64,000 bases of DNA from QIJE01 sp048541835 (GTDB lineage Bacteria; SZUA-79; Acidulodesulfobacterales; Acidulodesulfobacteraceae), in contig NZ_JBLEOY010000001.1 in assembly GCF_048541835.1 (NCBI RefSeq), positions 744,001-808,000 of the forward strand. Reading direction: 5' to 3'. Below the pieces are notes generated by a model. It ran no database searches and was not told where the DNA came from. It saw only the letters and a list, made by a program, of their open reading frames with translations. This document shows, one piece after another, positions 44,869 through 54,426 of the stretch (position 1 is its first letter; every line of letters starts with the position of its first letter). A program made the position numbers and the translations under genes.

Positions 44869-46371
44869 TTATATTAAATATTTTCTGAATTCATTTATTA
44901 AGGCGCTTAAATTTTCCTCCGTATCGGATTCCCCATATATCCTCATTAAATCCTCGGTGCCGGAAAGTCTTGCTAAAAGCCATGAACCATCGTCAAGAAA
45001 TATCTTATATCCGTCCGTCATATTTTTGCCCGTAATCTTTTTGCCTCCAAAAACATCGGGAAATTTTTCCATCTTTTCGTCAATCTCTATCTTAAACTTT
45101 TCTTTATCGACTGGAACGTTTATTCTTTTGGTATAGATCGGACCGAACTTTTCGAGAAGATTTTTAATAAGCGATCTTAGAGGTTTCTTATAATAAGATA
45201 ACATTTCAAGGACTAAAAGGCACGTATAAATTCCGTCCTTATCCGGGGTATGCCCCGTTACCGTTAATCCGGAAGATTCTTCACCTGCCATTACGACCTT
45301 GTTATCCGATATAAGTTTTCCCAAATATTTAAATCCGACGGGAGTTTCTATCGCTTTAAAGCCGTAATATCGAGCAACCCTATCCACTAAAGCCGTCGTA
45401 GCTACGCTCCTTGCAACATCCCCTTTTATCCCTTTACCCTCTATATAATAATTATAAAGGAGCGGAAAAATTATATTCGGCTCTACGAATTCCCCGTCTT
45501 CATCTAATATTCCGTATCTGTCGGCATCACCGTCCATCGCAAGACCCACCGCTAATTTTTCGGAACCGTTTCGGCTCTTATTTTTATTATAACTTTTTAT
45601 CAGGCCTCCCATTATTTTTAGATTTTCGGCGGAGGGATCCGGCGCCATACCCGGCGCAAAAAAGGCATCCCTTTCTTTGTCTGTCTCTTCGAATTCAAAA
45701 CCAAGTTCTGATAGTAATTTTCCTATAATTTCCCTTGAAGTTCCATGCAGAGACGTAATAAAAGGAAATAAAATCCGGCTGTTGTCGGCTATAAGATTTA
45801 AATCCAACCTATTTTTTATTATGTCTACGTAATGAATTATAAAGTCTTCTTCTTTTAACAGCCCTTTGTTTTTAGCGTCTTGAAAATCCATAAATTTATA
45901 TCTCGGACTTGATAGGAGTTCGTTGGATTTTCTGGTTATAATTTTGGTGTCTTCCGGAAGAGCCGGTCCTCCCCAGTCAGGAGAAAACTTTATGCCGTTA
46001 TAATTATACGGATTATGGCTTGCGGTTATGTTGATCCCTCCGAGAGCCTTTTCCTTTAATATTTTTACGGATATAACCGGAGCAGGGGTAAAACTTTTTG
46101 CAAAAAGAACGGAAAATCCGTTAGCGCAAAAAACCCCGGCGCTTTGTTCGGCAAATTCTTTCGATAAAAATCTGGTATCATAGCCTACTATTATCGTTTT
46201 AGAGGGAAAAGCGCTTCCATATTTTTCCGCCAAAAAATCGCATATACCCTGAGAAACCAACTTAACCGAATTATAAGTAAAATCATCCGCAATCCTACCT
46301 CTATAACCGGACGTGCCGAATTCTATTTCGGGGTTTCCAGGGTTAGGATAAAACGCTGAAGTTTCTTTCAT
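44869..46371 (-). CDS. Phosphoglucomutase / phosphomannomutase family enzyme
   Basis: An alpha-D-phosphohexomutase of 500 residues. The catalytic phosphoserine is S118 (NITASHNPYNYNGIKF), the magnesium loop is AMDGDADRYG, the sugar-binding loop is AGEESSGLT, and the phosphate-binding segment near the C-terminus is LSGTEDLMRIYGES. All four active-site motifs are intact. It could act on glucose, mannose or both. Its first 29 bases overlap the end of the fused pyrophosphorylase-mutase gene, so the two are translated together, the fused partner having a degenerate mutase domain. Confidence 0.93.
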   Translation of the reverse strand: MKETSAFYPNPGNPEIEFGTSGYRGRIADDFTYNSVKLVSQGICDFLAEKYGSAFPSKTIIVGYDTRFLSKEFAEQSAGVFCANGFSVLFAKSFTPAPVISVKILKEKALGGINITASHNPYNYNGIKFSPDWGGPALPEDTKIITRKSNELLSSPRYKFMDFQDAKNKGLLKEEDFIIHYVDIIKNRLDLNLIADNSRILFPFITSLHGTSREIIGKLLSELGFEFEETDKERDAFFAPGMAPDPSAENLKIMGGLIKSYNKNKSRNGSEKLAVGLAMDGDADRYGILDEDGEFVEPNIIFPLLYNYYIEGKGIKGDVARSVATTALVDRVARYYGFKAIETPVGFKYLGKLISDNKVVMAGEESSGLTVTGHTPDKDGIYTCLLVLEMLSYYKKPLRSLIKNLLEKFGPIYTKRINVPVDKEKFKIEIDEKMEKFPDVFGGKKITGKNMTDGYKIFLDDGSWLLARLSGTEDLMRIYGESDTEENLSALINEFRKYLI

Positions 46372-48862
46372 TCTTCCACCTCTCTATATCGCCGATAAAT
46401 TTATCCGACATTGATATTGCATCTTCTTTTTTTCTGCTTTCAGAAAATATTTCAAAATGGGCGCCTTCCGACGTAGGATATGCCAGAACCCATCCGCCGG
46501 GCATTATAAGCTTTATCCCGTCAATCAGTAAAACATTATCGTCGCTGTATTTCTCTACAAATTTTCTCATTATAAATCCCTTCAATTCCGTCGGACAGGG
46601 TACTATTTTATATTCAAAATAGGTCGGTTCTATGAATCTCAATTCCGTTTTCACGGTAGTATTAAGTTTTGCAAGCATCTCAAGAAGTTTTATCGTCGAA
46701 TACATTCCGTCGAATGCAGGCATAAATTTAGAGTATATATAACCCCCTTCGTTGTCTCCGGCAAAATAGACATTAGAATCCGCGGATTTTTCCATAAGAT
46801 AGTTGGAGGAATTTTTAGCGGTAACGACTTCGAAGTTATAATCACCTGCCGATTTAGATATGTTAAGGGAAGAATTAATGGGGACCACGATAACCTTATT
46901 CGTTTTTTCCGTCTTCATAACCAAAAGGGACATTAAGGTCAATGCCGTATTGCCATCTATATTGTCCCCGCTCTCGTCACAAATAAAAATCTTTTCCCCG
47001 CCATTATCAATAAGAATACCTAAATCTGCATTAATAGATTTTACGATGCCCGATAAATCTTTAAGCGATTTTTTAAATTCTCTTTCCGTTTTCGTAATTT
47101 TAGTCTGGTCTAAGTTGGCATTCAAATGGACGGAATCTATTCCAAGTTTTCCCACTATGGCAGGAAAAATTTTACTTGAACTTCCATAGGAATAATCTAT
47201 CACAATTTTAAATTTTCTTTTTATAATTTTATCAACGTCTATTGCATTTAAAAACCCGTTCATATAATATTCCGCTCCGTGTGTAGGATAAAATATTTCA
47301 CCCGTATCCTCGGAACCAACCCTTAAGTAATCTTCTCTGAAAAACAGTCTTTCGACCTTTTGCTCTCCCAAAGAAGATAAATCTAAACCGTTGGAATCGA
47401 AAAGCTTTATATTTAACAGTTTTTTATCGAATGGATGTTTTCTCACGTGTATTCCGCCGTAACTCTTAAACTGCTTTGCCTGATACCTCACGATAGATAT
47501 TGGAGTATCGCTAAAATCATTGATATTAACCCCGACGGAAAGGGCTCCGGACATCATAGCCCTTGAAAACAGCCTTGATGTCTTATGGCTGTCTCTTGAA
47601 ACGGAGATAGTTTTATTCTTGCCGATAGTCGCACCGAATGCGGCGCCCAATTTAGATGCAAATTCCGGCGTTATTTCTAAATTGGCAAGACCCGTGATGC
47701 CGTATTGTCTAAATATTTTGGCGCTCCATCTATCAGACCAGATAAGACTTTCCGATAATATCGCCCCATCTTCCACGTCTTTAAACGGCCATATTTTGAC
47801 GTTGGGATTTATTATAGCACCATTTCCGATAGTGCATACATCCGATATTACGGCGCCGGAACCGACAAAAACGTTGTTTCCTATGTCTAATTTATAACCC
47901 AATATGGACTCTTGAACCTCACAACTCGAACCTATTTTAGAATTTTTGCCTACTACGGAACCGCTTAAAATAGTACTCTCACCGACCACGCAATTATCGC
48001 CTATAACGCAATTTTTTATTTTACAATTTCGAAGAATATGCACGTTCCTTCCGAATATTGAATTTTCAATGTCACAGCTTATATCTATAATACCTTTTGC
48101 GCCGATTTTTATGTTTTTTCCGGCAATCACTTCTCCATCAATATTCAAATCTATCTTTCCGGATATTATATCCAAATGGCTTTGTCTATATTCGGAGAGC
48201 GTGCCTACGTCCCTCCAATAACCCGAGGATATATGCCCGTAAATATTATTCCCTTCTTTTAAAAGTATGGGAAAAAGATCCTTTGAAAAATCAAATTCGC
48301 TTTTTTCGGGTATCATTTTTAATACGTCTTTATTTAATAAATAAATTCCGGTATTTACGGTATCGCTAAACACTTCCGACCATGTAGGCTTTTCTAAAAA
48401 TTTAGTTATTCTGCCCTCTTCGTCGGTGATTACGATTCCGAAGGGCAACGGGTTTTCTACCCTCGTAAGAACGATCGTAACATCACTTTTCCGGCTGATA
48501 TGAAATTCTATGGATTTTTTCAGGTTTATATCCGTAATGATATCGGCACTGATTACAAGGAAATTATCGTCTTTAATAATATTTTCTACATTTTTAACCG
48601 CGCCGGCGGTTCCGTAGTCTTCTTCGGCAAGCACGTACTCTATTTTTACCCCGAATCCGGTTCCGTCTTTAAAATAATTTTTAATGAGTTCCGGCTGCAC
48701 ATACAGTAAAACTATTAAATCATCTATGCCGTACGTTTTTAATAAATTAACGACATGTTCCATCATGGGCTTATTCGCCACGTGTATCATTGGTTTAGGG
48801 GCATTATTAGTCAGAGGTTTAAGCCTTGTCCCAAAACCGCCCGCCATTATAACCGCCTGCAT
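46343..48862 (-). CDS. Sugar-1-phosphate nucleotidyltransferase fused to a degenerate phosphomannomutase domain
   Basis: Residues 1-235 are a nucleotidyltransferase (MAGGFGTRLKPLTNNAPKPM; VISADIITDINL). About 245-375 is a left-handed beta-helix of hexapeptide repeats. About 375-839 is a phosphohexomutase-like domain. In the last, the catalytic TASHNP is replaced by GGIHVRKHPFDKK, the metal DGDADR by LIDNGGEKI, and GEESG by DNEGGY, so mutase activity is unlikely. Such fusions are usually called mannose-1-phosphate guanylyltransferase; NDP specificity is not certain. It is followed by a functional-looking mutase. Confidence 0.9.
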   Translation of the reverse strand: MQAVIMAGGFGTRLKPLTNNAPKPMIHVANKPMMEHVVNLLKTYGIDDLIVLLYVQPELIKNYFKDGTGFGVKIEYVLAEEDYGTAGAVKNVENIIKDDNFLVISADIITDINLKKSIEFHISRKSDVTIVLTRVENPLPFGIVITDEEGRITKFLEKPTWSEVFSDTVNTGIYLLNKDVLKMIPEKSEFDFSKDLFPILLKEGNNIYGHISSGYWRDVGTLSEYRQSHLDIISGKIDLNIDGEVIAGKNIKIGAKGIIDISCDIENSIFGRNVHILRNCKIKNCVIGDNCVVGESTILSGSVVGKNSKIGSSCEVQESILGYKLDIGNNVFVGSGAVISDVCTIGNGAIINPNVKIWPFKDVEDGAILSESLIWSDRWSAKIFRQYGITGLANLEITPEFASKLGAAFGATIGKNKTISVSRDSHKTSRLFSRAMMSGALSVGVNINDFSDTPISIVRYQAKQFKSYGGIHVRKHPFDKKLLNIKLFDSNGLDLSSLGEQKVERLFFREDYLRVGSEDTGEIFYPTHGAEYYMNGFLNAIDVDKIIKRKFKIVIDYSYGSSSKIFPAIVGKLGIDSVHLNANLDQTKITKTEREFKKSLKDLSGIVKSINADLGILIDNGGEKIFICDESGDNIDGNTALTLMSLLVMKTEKTNKVIVVPINSSLNISKSAGDYNFEVVTAKNSSNYLMEKSADSNVYFAGDNEGGYIYSKFMPAFDGMYSTIKLLEMLAKLNTTVKTELRFIEPTYFEYKIVPCPTELKGFIMRKFVEKYSDDNVLLIDGIKLIMPGGWVLAYPTSEGAHFEIFSESRKKEDAISMSDKFIGDIERWKNERNFSVLS

Positions 48863-48932
48863 AATGTAAATACCCCACTATAATTAATCGGCTCGCCGAC
48901 TCGTGTTGCATTAAAATATGAATTCAGTTAAA

Positions 48933-48961
48933 ATTATATCCTACATACACGTTAAAATCAA
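48933..48961 (-). promoter_or_regulatory. Promoter of the nucleotidyltransferase-mutase operon
   Basis: On the minus strand TTGATT (48961-48956), 17 bases, then a perfect TATAAT (48938-48933). Predicted start near 48926, leader about 65 bases, containing a small TCGGC-GA-GCCGA hairpin. The plus-strand PAP2 gene starts from the same 110-base intergenic region. Confidence 0.6.
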
Positions 48962-48972
48962 AATTATTCATT

Positions 48973-49551
48973 ATGCTCTCTTATATTCTTTACTTAGATA
49001 CAAAGTTTTTTTTATTGATAAACAACAATTTTCACTTTTCTCTGCTGAACGACAATATGAAAGCGGTTACTTTTTTAGGCAACGGCTGGGTTGCTTACTG
49101 GATAATTCTCGTTTTCATATATATTTATAATCGTTCAAAGTTTAAAGAATCCTTTTTTTTGCTATTTTTAACGCAAATCGTACCCGGCATATTCGACATA
49201 ACGATAAAAAGACTTGTCAGCAGACCCAGACCTATAGTCGCATTGCATAGCCTCATAGAAGCCGGAACGGTTCACGTTAATTTACTCGGCAGACATCTGA
49301 CGGAACATTCGTTCCCGTCCGGACATGCCACTACGGCCTTTTCTTTATCGGTTGCGCTTTCATATATATTTCCGAAACACCGTAAGCTATTTTACGCGCT
49401 TGCTTTTATAGTTGCATTCTCCCGCGTTTACAATGGCGAACATTATCCGTTGGACGTCGTAGCCGGAGGAATTTTGGGTTATACGCTTGCAAAAATAACA
49501 CTCGTTCTATACAAAAGAATAAAAAAAATCAACGGCTATAACTTTGAGTAA
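48973..49551 (+). CDS. PAP2-family membrane phosphatase
   Basis: An integral membrane acid phosphatase of 192 residues. The three motifs are complete: KRLVSRPRP (KX6RP), FPSGHATTAF and SRVYNGEHYPLD (SRX5HX3D). Several hydrophobic segments surround them. Members dephosphorylate undecaprenyl pyrophosphate, phosphatidic acid or lipid A; the substrate here is unknown, but recycling of undecaprenyl pyrophosphate is plausible. It is a lone plus-strand gene convergent with lptE (12 bases). No Shine-Dalgarno precedes the ATG, and a TAAAAT lies 14 bases upstream. Confidence 0.93.
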   Translation: MLSYILYLDTKFFLLINNNFHFSLLNDNMKAVTFLGNGWVAYWIILVFIYIYNRSKFKESFFLLFLTQIVPGIFDITIKRLVSRPRPIVALHSLIEAGTVHVNLLGRHLTEHSFPSGHATTAFSLSVALSYIFPKHRKLFYALAFIVAFSRVYNGEHYPLDVVAGGILGYTLAKITLVLYKRIKKINGYNFE

Positions 49552-49562
49552 TTATAAAATTA

Positions 49563-50117
49563 CTACGATATTAACCTCTTAGATTCGATATATATCACTA
49601 TTTTTCTTGCAATCCTTTTAGAAACGGCAATAATGGCCTTTTTTTCCTGCTCATGTGCAATAAGGGGATTGATATAATCATAATAGGTCGTACTTGAAGA
49701 AAATCGAATATTATTAAATATTATCTTCCCGTCCGTTTTATACATGTTTGCAGTTACGGTTACCGTAATCATATAGTTCACCGCCGCAGCCACACCGGTA
49801 TAAGATATAACACTATTTCGAATAGAAGTAATATTTCCGGTCAGATAATACAAGGCATTACTCTTGTTTGCAGTAAACATAACCGTTCCAGTATTCAAAA
49901 AATAGGCAATATTATTCGAAAAATAAACCCCTATACCGCTTTTGTATGTTAAATTTTTGAAGGGTTTTATATATATTTGAGAGATATCGTAGAACCTTCC
50001 ATGTTTTCCCGAAACGACGACAGAATTTCTATTGCCGTTTAACATTCTGAAACCGCATGCCGACGTTAAACCGGAAATGGCGACAATAAAAAATACCAGC
50101 AAAAATTTATTCTTCAT
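49563..50117 (-). CDS. lptE: LPS-assembly lipoprotein LptE-like
   Basis: A lipoprotein signal peptide with lipobox LTSAC (C21) is followed by CGFRMLNG and a beta-rich domain of about 160 residues with the IYIKPFKNLTYKSGIGVYFSN pattern typical of LptE/RlpB-type proteins. LptE plugs the LptD barrel that inserts LPS in the outer membrane. At 184 residues it is normal. It follows leuS by 42 bases, the conserved leuS-lptE-(holA) order of proteobacteria, which supports the call. Sequence conservation in this family is low, so the name rests partly on context. Confidence 0.82.
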   Translation of the reverse strand: MKNKFLLVFFIVAISGLTSACGFRMLNGNRNSVVVSGKHGRFYDISQIYIKPFKNLTYKSGIGVYFSNNIAYFLNTGTVMFTANKSNALYYLTGNITSIRNSVISYTGVAAAVNYMITVTVTANMYKTDGKIIFNNIRFSSSTTYYDYINPLIAHEQEKKAIIAVSKRIARKIVIYIESKRLIS

Positions 50118-50159
50118 ATCAATATATTTTTAATTATGTGTAACTCATCGGTTATATAT

Positions 50160-52691
50160 TCATATTACTATATTAAGTAATTTATTTTTTACGTATATCG
50201 TTTTTTTAATCATGCTTTCGTCGGTAACATATTTTCTGACCTTACTGCTATTCAGGGCAATTTTAAGCAGGTCCTCATCGTCCAAATTTATACTTGAGGT
50301 TATGAGGTCTCTCATTTTTCCGTTTACCTGCACGGCAATATTGCATTCTTCCGGGCTATAACCCGTGTCTTTGACCTCCGGCCACAGGGTTTTTTCTAAG
50401 TTCATATTTTCGCGGTTTATGATTTCAAACGCCTCGGAGCAAACATGAGGGATAAACGGGTAAAGTATTAAAATAATCGAATTAATTAAATATTTTAATA
50501 AATATTTATCAGCCTTGTTTAAAACTATTTTATCTCGAATGCTCTCTGCAGTAAAATCATTAAAGTCGTTAAGCAGTTCCATCGACGAACTTATTATGGT
50601 ATTAAAGTGATAACGCCCTTCCATCTCTTTTTCGGCTTTTTCTATAATCCGTCCAAGCTTGTAAATAATCTTTTTGACGTTTTGGTTTATTTCGTCTTCT
50701 GCCGTTATTTTGAAATCCTTTTCGGTATCACAAAAGCTATCCGCGCATGAGGTAACGGTTCTATAAAATTTATTAATAAATCTGTATGCCCCTTCTACTG
50801 ACGAATCGTTCCACTCCAGATCCTTTTCGGGTGGAGCAGCAAAAAGAACGAATAGCCTGACCGTATCGGCTCCGAATTTTTTAATAAGCTCGTCGGGGTC
50901 GATAACGTTGCCCTTGGATTTAGACATCTTAGCGCCGTTTTTTACGACCATTCCCTGCGTTAAAAGATTTTCAAACGGTTCGTTCATTTTAAAATAATTT
51001 AAATCTCTTAGCGCTTTAACAAAAAACCTTGAATACAGAAGATGCATAACGGCATGCTCCACTCCGCCTATATACCGGTCTACCGGAAGCCATTTCTCAA
51101 TATCTTCACGTTTAAACGGAACCCGTTCCGTCCTATCCGCAAGGGTATATCTTAAAAAATACCATGAAGATTCCACAAAGGTGTCCATAGTATCGGTTTC
51201 CCGTCTTGCCCAACCGCCGCATTCGGGGCATTCGGCATTAATAAACGATTCTGTCTTTTCTAACGAAGAAATGCCTACATCGTCAAAAATAACATTGCGT
51301 GGAAGGACCAAGGGTAAATCGCTTTCGTTCAACGGAACCGTTCCGCACTTTTCACAATAAACTACCGGTATAGGACACCCCCAGTATCTCTGCCTTGACA
51401 CCCCCCAATCCTTAAGCCTGTAATTAATTACTCTCTTACCTATTCCAGTGTCTTCGGCAAAAGCGCAAATCTTTTCTATTGCTTCTCCCGAAGAAAACCC
51501 GTTAAAATCTCCGGAATTAATAAGCTCACCGTATGACGTGTAAGGAAGATTATCGCCCTGCCCTTTTTCCGGTTTAATCACCTTTATTATCTCGATATCG
51601 TATTTTTTGGCAAATTCGTAATCCCGCCCATCATGTGCCGGAACCGACATTATTGCACCGGTTCCATAATCCGTCAAAACAAAATTTGCCACATATACGG
51701 GAATCTTTTTTCCGGTAAACGAATTAATTACGTAAGAGCCGGTAAAAAACCCTTTTTTTTCGGCTATATCTTTTGAAATTAATGAATTATGAATCATTTT
51801 TTCTAACTCTACTTGACCTTCCGGACTTTTAATCAATTTTTTCGCAAGCAGATGTGACGGGGAAATTGCAATAAAGGTTGCGCCGAAAATCGTATCCGCC
51901 CTTGTCGTAAAGATTTCGATTACGTTATCGTTTTGTTCGACTCCTTCTTCCGGGGAATCTTCGGCTATTTTAAAAAATATGCTTAAACCTGAACTTCTTC
52001 CTATCCAGTTCCTCTGCATCGTTTTGACTTTATCCGGCCAACCCTTTAATCCGTCTATATCTTCCAACAGTTCTTCCGCATAAGCGGTTATTTTAAAAAA
52101 CCATTGTTCCATGTTCTTTATTGTTGCATCATTGCCGCATCTCCAGCATTTTCCGCCTTCAACCTGTTCATTTGCAAGGGTTGTATGACATGACTCGCAC
52201 CAATTGACATTAGAAATTTTTTTATAAACCAAACCTTTTTTCAACATTTGCAAAAAAAACAGCTGTTCCCATTTATAGTATGAGGAATCCGACGTTACGA
52301 CCGACCTATCCCAATCGTAGGAAAAACCGAGCCTCTTTAATTGCGTTGTCATAGAATATATATTATTCTCAGTCCATTCGGCGGGATCGGTCTTATTCTT
52401 TATGGCGGCATTTTCGGCAGGAAGCCCGAAACTATCGAATCCGATAGGGTGAAGAACGGAATAGCCCTTTAATCTTTTAAAACGCGCAACCGCATCCCCT
52501 ATTGCATAGTTTCTGACATGCCCCATATGTATATTTCCGGAAGGATACGGAAACATCTCTATGCAATAAAATTTAGGTTTGTTTTTTGAAATGGCGCTCC
52601 CTGCACGGAAAGTCTTATTCCTCTCCCAAAAGGCTTGCCATTTACTCTCTATTTCATCAAAATCGTAATTTTTATCCGTTTTTACTTCCAT
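50160..52691 (-). CDS. leuS: Leucyl-tRNA synthetase
   Basis: A class Ia synthetase that charges tRNA-Leu. HIGH-type motif HMGH is at 55-58 (PYPSGNIHMGHVRNYAIGD), KMSKSKGNVIDP is about residue 618, and the CP1 editing domain has TRADTIFGATF and DYGTGAIMSVPAHDGRD. A zinc-ribbon insert has CxxC pairs (CESC...CWRC). At 843 residues it is normal. No T-box or other leader control is seen upstream. It precedes lptE and follows lspA by 18 bases. Confidence 0.98.
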   Translation of the reverse strand: MEVKTDKNYDFDEIESKWQAFWERNKTFRAGSAISKNKPKFYCIEMFPYPSGNIHMGHVRNYAIGDAVARFKRLKGYSVLHPIGFDSFGLPAENAAIKNKTDPAEWTENNIYSMTTQLKRLGFSYDWDRSVVTSDSSYYKWEQLFFLQMLKKGLVYKKISNVNWCESCHTTLANEQVEGGKCWRCGNDATIKNMEQWFFKITAYAEELLEDIDGLKGWPDKVKTMQRNWIGRSSGLSIFFKIAEDSPEEGVEQNDNVIEIFTTRADTIFGATFIAISPSHLLAKKLIKSPEGQVELEKMIHNSLISKDIAEKKGFFTGSYVINSFTGKKIPVYVANFVLTDYGTGAIMSVPAHDGRDYEFAKKYDIEIIKVIKPEKGQGDNLPYTSYGELINSGDFNGFSSGEAIEKICAFAEDTGIGKRVINYRLKDWGVSRQRYWGCPIPVVYCEKCGTVPLNESDLPLVLPRNVIFDDVGISSLEKTESFINAECPECGGWARRETDTMDTFVESSWYFLRYTLADRTERVPFKREDIEKWLPVDRYIGGVEHAVMHLLYSRFFVKALRDLNYFKMNEPFENLLTQGMVVKNGAKMSKSKGNVIDPDELIKKFGADTVRLFVLFAAPPEKDLEWNDSSVEGAYRFINKFYRTVTSCADSFCDTEKDFKITAEDEINQNVKKIIYKLGRIIEKAEKEMEGRYHFNTIISSSMELLNDFNDFTAESIRDKIVLNKADKYLLKYLINSIILILYPFIPHVCSEAFEIINRENMNLEKTLWPEVKDTGYSPEECNIAVQVNGKMRDLITSSINLDDEDLLKIALNSSKVRKYVTDESMIKKTIYVKNKLLNIVI

Positions 52692-52709
52692 ATCGTTACA
52701 TATTATATA

Positions 52710-53171
52710 TTAAATATATTTTACTATAGATATAAAAAACAGTATAGTCCCGACAACAACCGAGCTATCGGCTAAATTGAAACTCGGCCAATGATATCCG
52801 TATATGTGAAAATCAAGAAAATCAACCACGTATCCCTGAAAAATCCTACTTAAAAGATTAGAAAACGCCCCTGAAATTATCAAGGAAGACGAGAAGACGA
52901 GTAAATTAGAGCTAATCTTCGTCTTAAATAAAAAATATACTATTGCTAAAATTATTAAAGCCGTTAATATCACTATGAGAAGCGATGAATAATTACTCAT
53001 AAATCCGAAAGCAACTCCGGCATTATCGACATGAACAATGTTAAAATAATGTTTTATTACCGTTATCTCTTGAAATAATGATATTTGCGTATTTACAAAA
53101 TATTTCAAAAGTTGGTCAAAAAACAGAACGGGGATAAAAACAGATATCAATATTATTAATTTTTTCTTCAT
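52710..53171 (-). CDS. lspA: Lipoprotein signal peptidase (signal peptidase II)
   Basis: A four-segment inner-membrane aspartic protease that removes signal peptides from prolipoproteins. Conserved parts are FDQLLKYFVN, VDNAGVAFGF and the two catalytic aspartates in YVVDFLDFH and FNLADSSVVVG. At 153 residues it is normal. It is between pgk (37 bases) and leuS (18 bases). The lipoproteins RlpA-like and LptE in the window are likely substrates. Confidence 0.95.
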   Translation of the reverse strand: MKKKLIILISVFIPVLFFDQLLKYFVNTQISLFQEITVIKHYFNIVHVDNAGVAFGFMSNYSSLLIVILTALIILAIVYFLFKTKISSNLLVFSSSLIISGAFSNLLSRIFQGYVVDFLDFHIYGYHWPSFNLADSSVVVGTILFFISIVKYI

Positions 53172-53208
53172 TGACGACTGAAATTAACTTGTATGGAGGG
53201 TTTTACAC

Positions 53209-54423
53209 CTATTTTTTTAAATTATTTTTCTTGGAACAATCTACCAGCGCCTCTATGCCCGGCAGCGTCTTGCCTTCCAACAACTCGAGAAACGCTCCGC
53301 CGCCGGTAGAAACATACGACATTTTTGCAAATTCTCCCGCTCTATGTATGGCAACATCCGTATCTCCCCCTCCAACGATAGTCAGCGCATATGCGTTTGC
53401 AACACTGGAAACCAATGCGGATGTCCCCCTGCTGAAAGCATCAAATTCAAAAACTCCCATAGGTCCGTTCCAAACAATCGTCTTGGCGTTTTGCAATGCT
53501 TCCGTAAAAAGGGTAACGGTAGCGGGACCGATATCTAACACCAACCATCCCTTGGGCACTTCTTGGATAGTCGTTACTTTTGTCTCCGCATCCGGAGCAA
53601 ATTTATCCGCTACGACGGCATCTACCGGGAGATAAAGTTTTATTCTCTTTTCGTTTATTTTTTCAAGGGTCTTTTTTGCATACTCTATCATATCGTCTTC
53701 TACTAAAGAACTTCCAACGTCATGTCCCAATGCCTTCAAAAATGTATTCGACATTGCGCCGCCTATAATCAGCTTATCTACCCTGTCGGCCAAATTCGAC
53801 AATACCTCTATTTTTCCGGAGACTTTTGCGCCGCCCACTATTGCAACAAACGGTCTCATAGGGTTATCTATCGCTCTCGTAAAATAATTCAATTCTTTTC
53901 TTATGAGAAAACCGGCGGCACACGTTTTTACGAACCTCGTAACCGCAACGTTGGAGGCATGAGACCTATGAGCCGTAGCAAATGCATCGTTGACATAAAT
54001 ATCGCACAACGAGGCTAATTTTTTGCCGAATTCTTCATTATTGGTAGTTTCTTCGGGGTAAAATCTCAAATTCTCTAACAGTATAATATCCCCGTAATTA
54101 GCATATTTAACGATATTTTCGGGTAATTCCCCTATGCAGTCGTTAACAAATTTTACTTCTTTATCCAAAAGTCTGCTTAATCTCTTCGCAACGACCAATA
54201 AGGAAAGTGCAGGCACCTTTTTACCCTTCGGCCTCCCCATGTGCGACATCAATACAATCTTTGTATTTTCATCCAAACAGTAATTAATAGTAGGAAGAAC
54301 CGCCCTGATTCGAGTATCATCGGTAATATTACCGTTCTGATCAAGGGGAACGTTAAAATCCGCCCTTATAAGCAGGGTTTTGTCCTTTATATCTATTTCG
54401 TCTATGTAAACGATATTTTCCAT
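53209..54423 (-). CDS. pgk: Phosphoglycerate kinase
   Basis: It transfers phosphate between 1,3-bisphosphoglycerate and ADP in glycolysis or the reverse in gluconeogenesis/CO2 fixation. RADFNVPLDQNGNITDDTRI, MSHMGRPKG, GGAKVSGKIEVL and the nucleotide-binding GGGDTDVAIHRAG are present. At 404 residues it is normal. It follows gap by 3 bases in a gap-pgk operon. Confidence 0.98.
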   Translation of the reverse strand: MENIVYIDEIDIKDKTLLIRADFNVPLDQNGNITDDTRIRAVLPTINYCLDENTKIVLMSHMGRPKGKKVPALSLLVVAKRLSRLLDKEVKFVNDCIGELPENIVKYANYGDIILLENLRFYPEETTNNEEFGKKLASLCDIYVNDAFATAHRSHASNVAVTRFVKTCAAGFLIRKELNYFTRAIDNPMRPFVAIVGGAKVSGKIEVLSNLADRVDKLIIGGAMSNTFLKALGHDVGSSLVEDDMIEYAKKTLEKINEKRIKLYLPVDAVVADKFAPDAETKVTTIQEVPKGWLVLDIGPATVTLFTEALQNAKTIVWNGPMGVFEFDAFSRGTSALVSSVANAYALTIVGGGDTDVAIHRAGEFAKMSYVSTGGGAFLELLEGKTLPGIEALVDCSKKNNLKK

Positions 54424-54426
54424 TAT

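Noticed and set aside
52692..52760. A T-box or leader peptide before leuS
   Set aside because: leuS is 18 bases from lspA on the side downstream of lspA, with no room for a leader.
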